From the NCBI GenBank assembly GCA_020693225.1, contig JAIMJL010000024.1, positions 1 through 35,141 of the forward strand: a stretch of DNA of 35,141 bases, read 5' to 3'. The position numbers and the translations under genes were made by a program. Below the pieces are notes generated by a model. The model was not told the origin of the DNA. It ran no database searches and was given only the letters and a program-made list of their open reading frames with translations. Every line of letters begins with the position of its first letter. Positions within the stretch are counted from its first letter, which is position 1. Source of the stretch: Sandarakinorhabdus sp. Its GTDB lineage: Bacteria; Pseudomonadota; Alphaproteobacteria; Sphingomonadales; Sphingomonadaceae. Of this stretch, positions 33,371 to 35,141 are shown piece after piece.

Positions 33371-34491
33371 GTGCGGGCCTCCAGCCAGGCGCGGGCTTCC
33401 CGATCGAGCGCGGCCCGCAGCGGCTCGTCGGCGATGGCGGCCAGCGCGTCGGCCACGAAAGCCTGGGTTAGCAGCGCCTGCGCCTGCAAAGGTGGCAGGC
33501 CGCGGGATTGCAGGTAAAACAGCGCATTCCGGTCCAGCTCGCCCACCGTGCAGCCATGGGCGCACTTCACATCATCGGCATAAATCTCCAGCTCCGGCTT
33601 CAGATTGGCAGCGGCCGTACGCTTCAGCACCAGGGCTTTCAGTGATTGCTCGGCATCGGTTTTCTGCGCGTGACGGGCAACGGAGATTCCACCAGCAATC
33701 GAAACCTGCGACTGCCCGGCGGCGACCAGCCGGAAGATCTGGCTAGAGCTTGTCTCCGGTACACGGTGTTCCACCCGGGTGAGCGCATCGAGTGCGGCGT
33801 GGCCATCACCGAGGAAGATACCGCTCACGTCCGCATGGGCACCCGGCCCATCCAGCATGACGTGCGCCTCGGACCGCATCGCGCTGCCGGCACTGGCCAG
33901 GGTGAGGCTGACGAAGCCGGCCTTCGGGCCAAGGGAAACCGCACCGCGTTCGGACACAAGGCCATGCGCGGTGCGCACCCGGACGATGCGGATAAGCTGT
34001 GCGCCTTCGGCCAGGAAGGCATCGAAGCGGTGGTTCAGCCAGTGATCCTGCCGCTCGTCGGCAAAGGTTTCGATGATGGTGAGGCGCGCGCCGGCCGAAA
34101 GCTCCACGCGGGTGACGCTGTGCGCCGCACCCGCTGTGCCGATGTGCAGCAGCTGAATGGTGCCGCCGTCTTCGTCTGCGGCCAGATGGATGGTGGCGCC
34201 GACTTTGGCAGACGCGGCAGCGAGATCGGCGAGCGGATGGCGCGGCAGGCTGCGGTCTGGCGAGGCGGTGGTGTCGAGAGTGGTGTCGCCGACTGGATGC
34301 CCTGCCACCGTCAGATGGCGCGTGCCCGGGATATCGAGCCAGTGCTGATCGATTTCGGGAAGCGCATCATTGGCAGGCGGCGGCGTATCGGCAGGATCAT
34401 GCGCGTCCGGGTTTGCGCCTAGCATCCGCTCGGCGATGCGCAGGTCTGCCCAGCGCCAGGCCTCGTCATGCCGGGTTGGCAATTCGGTCAC
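33367..34491 (-). CDS. sufD: Fe-S cluster assembly protein SufD
   Basis: 374 aa; LKPELEIYADDVKCAHGCTVGELDRNALFYLQSRGLPPLQAQALLTQAF. Confidence 0.96.
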   Translation of the reverse strand: MTELPTRHDEAWRWADLRIAERMLGANPDAHDPADTPPPANDALPEIDQHWLDIPGTRHLTVAGHPVGDTTLDTTASPDRSLPRHPLADLAAASAKVGATIHLAADEDGGTIQLLHIGTAGAAHSVTRVELSAGARLTIIETFADERQDHWLNHRFDAFLAEGAQLIRIVRVRTAHGLVSERGAVSLGPKAGFVSLTLASAGSAMRSEAHVMLDGPGAHADVSGIFLGDGHAALDALTRVEHRVPETSSSQIFRLVAAGQSQVSIAGGISVARHAQKTDAEQSLKALVLKRTAAANLKPELEIYADDVKCAHGCTVGELDRNALFYLQSRGLPPLQAQALLTQAFVADALAAIADEPLRAALDREARAWLEART

Positions 34492-35141
34492 GCCGCATGC
34501 CGTTCATAGCCGTCGCGCTCCAGCCGCAGCGCGAGGTCCGGCCCACCGGATTCAACGATGCGCCCCCCCGCCAGAACATGCACGAAATCCGGGCGGACAT
34601 GATCGAGCAGCCGCTGATAATGGGTGATCAGCAGCACGGCGCGATCCGGTGATCGGAAGCGGTTGATGCCTTCGGACACCACTTTCAGCGCATCGATATC
34701 CAGGCCGGAATCGGTTTCATCGAGGATGGCGAGCTTGGTGCCCAGCATGGCAAGCTGCACCGCCTCGTTGCGCTTCTTCTCGCCACCGGAAAAGCCGACA
34801 TTCACCGGGCGCTTCAGCATCTCCATGGAAAGCCCGAGCGCTTCGGATTCGGTGCGAATCGTCTTCATGAACTCCGCGCCCGACACTTCCGGCTGTCCGC
34901 GCAATTTCTTCTGCGCATTCAGCGCGGTGCGCAGGAACAAGAGGTTGGAAACACCTGGGATCTCCACCGGATACTGAAAGCCGAGGAACAGCCCCTTCGC
35001 GGCGCGCTCGTGCGGGGCGAGCGCCAGCAGGTCTTCGCCCTCAAAACTGACCGAGCCTTCGGTGACGTCATAGCCTTCGCGCCCGGCGAGCACATAGGCC
35101 AGCGTCGATTTCCCGGCGCCGTTGGGGCCCATGATGGCGTG
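34488..35141 (-). CDS. sufC: Fe-S cluster assembly ATPase SufC (5' end beyond window)
   Basis: GPNGAGKSTLAYVLAGREGYDVTEG, FSGGEKKRNEAVQLAMLGTKLAILDETDSGLDIDALK; frame stays open to the window edge. Confidence 0.95.
   Translation of the reverse strand, partial: HAIMGPNGAGKSTLAYVLAGREGYDVTEGSVSFEGEDLLALAPHERAAKGLFLGFQYPVEIPGVSNLLFLRTALNAQKKLRGQPEVSGAEFMKTIRTESEALGLSMEMLKRPVNVGFSGGEKKRNEAVQLAMLGTKLAILDETDSGLDIDALKVVSEGINRFRSPDRAVLLITHYQRLLDHVRPDFVHVLAGGRIVESGGPDLALRLERDGYERHAA

Noticed and set aside
1-35141. tRNA, rRNA or insertion-sequence genes
   Set aside because: No cloverleaf-like sequence, rRNA motif or transposase was recognised by eye; a tRNAscan/ISfinder run would be needed to exclude them formally.

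Overview
High-GC alphaproteobacterial window, most likely from a sphingomonad (inferred from PEP-CTERM style, TonB receptor types, Suf operon and gene content; not verified). Four blocks are visible. (1) 11-18787, minus strand: a long, tightly overlapping catabolic operon with a TonB-dependent receptor, two acyl-CoA dehydrogenases, a ThuA-like protein, a lipid-transfer/SCP2-type thiolase plus OB-fold partner, a cytochrome P450, a GNAT, a limonene-epoxide-hydrolase-like protein, several SDRs, an MDR reductase, a Rieske ferredoxin, a Rieske oxygenase alpha subunit and a small 4-Cys protein. It is followed by a divergent LuxR-type regulator, a paired set of REP-like hairpins with a 21-bp tandem repeat, a SnoaL-like protein, a second MDR and a HisN-type phosphatase. 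This looks like uptake and CoA-dependent breakdown of a hydrophobic terpenoid- or steroid-like substrate. (2) 18784-22418, minus strand: a CaiB/BaiF CoA-transferase and a second TonB receptor. (3) 22613-26419, plus strand: CHCC zinc-finger protein, TldD, DUF2007, PII and Amt, with a sigma54-type promoter and a strong terminator. (4) 26536-35141, minus strand: lipoprotein, N-formylglutamate amidohydrolase-like protein, an apparently circularly permuted photolyase/cryptochrome-like protein, a PEP-CTERM vanadium-haloperoxidase-like protein, a TPR protein, then SufA/SufT/SufS/SufD/SufC (SufC is cut by the window edge). Best candidates for something under-described are the permuted photolyase-like protein translationally coupled to an FGase-like enzyme, the composite catabolic operon (P450 + epoxide hydrolase + Rieske oxygenase + thiolase/OB-fold pair with altered catalytic motifs), and the convergent REP-like hairpin pair. 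No tools were run. All family calls are by motif recognition.
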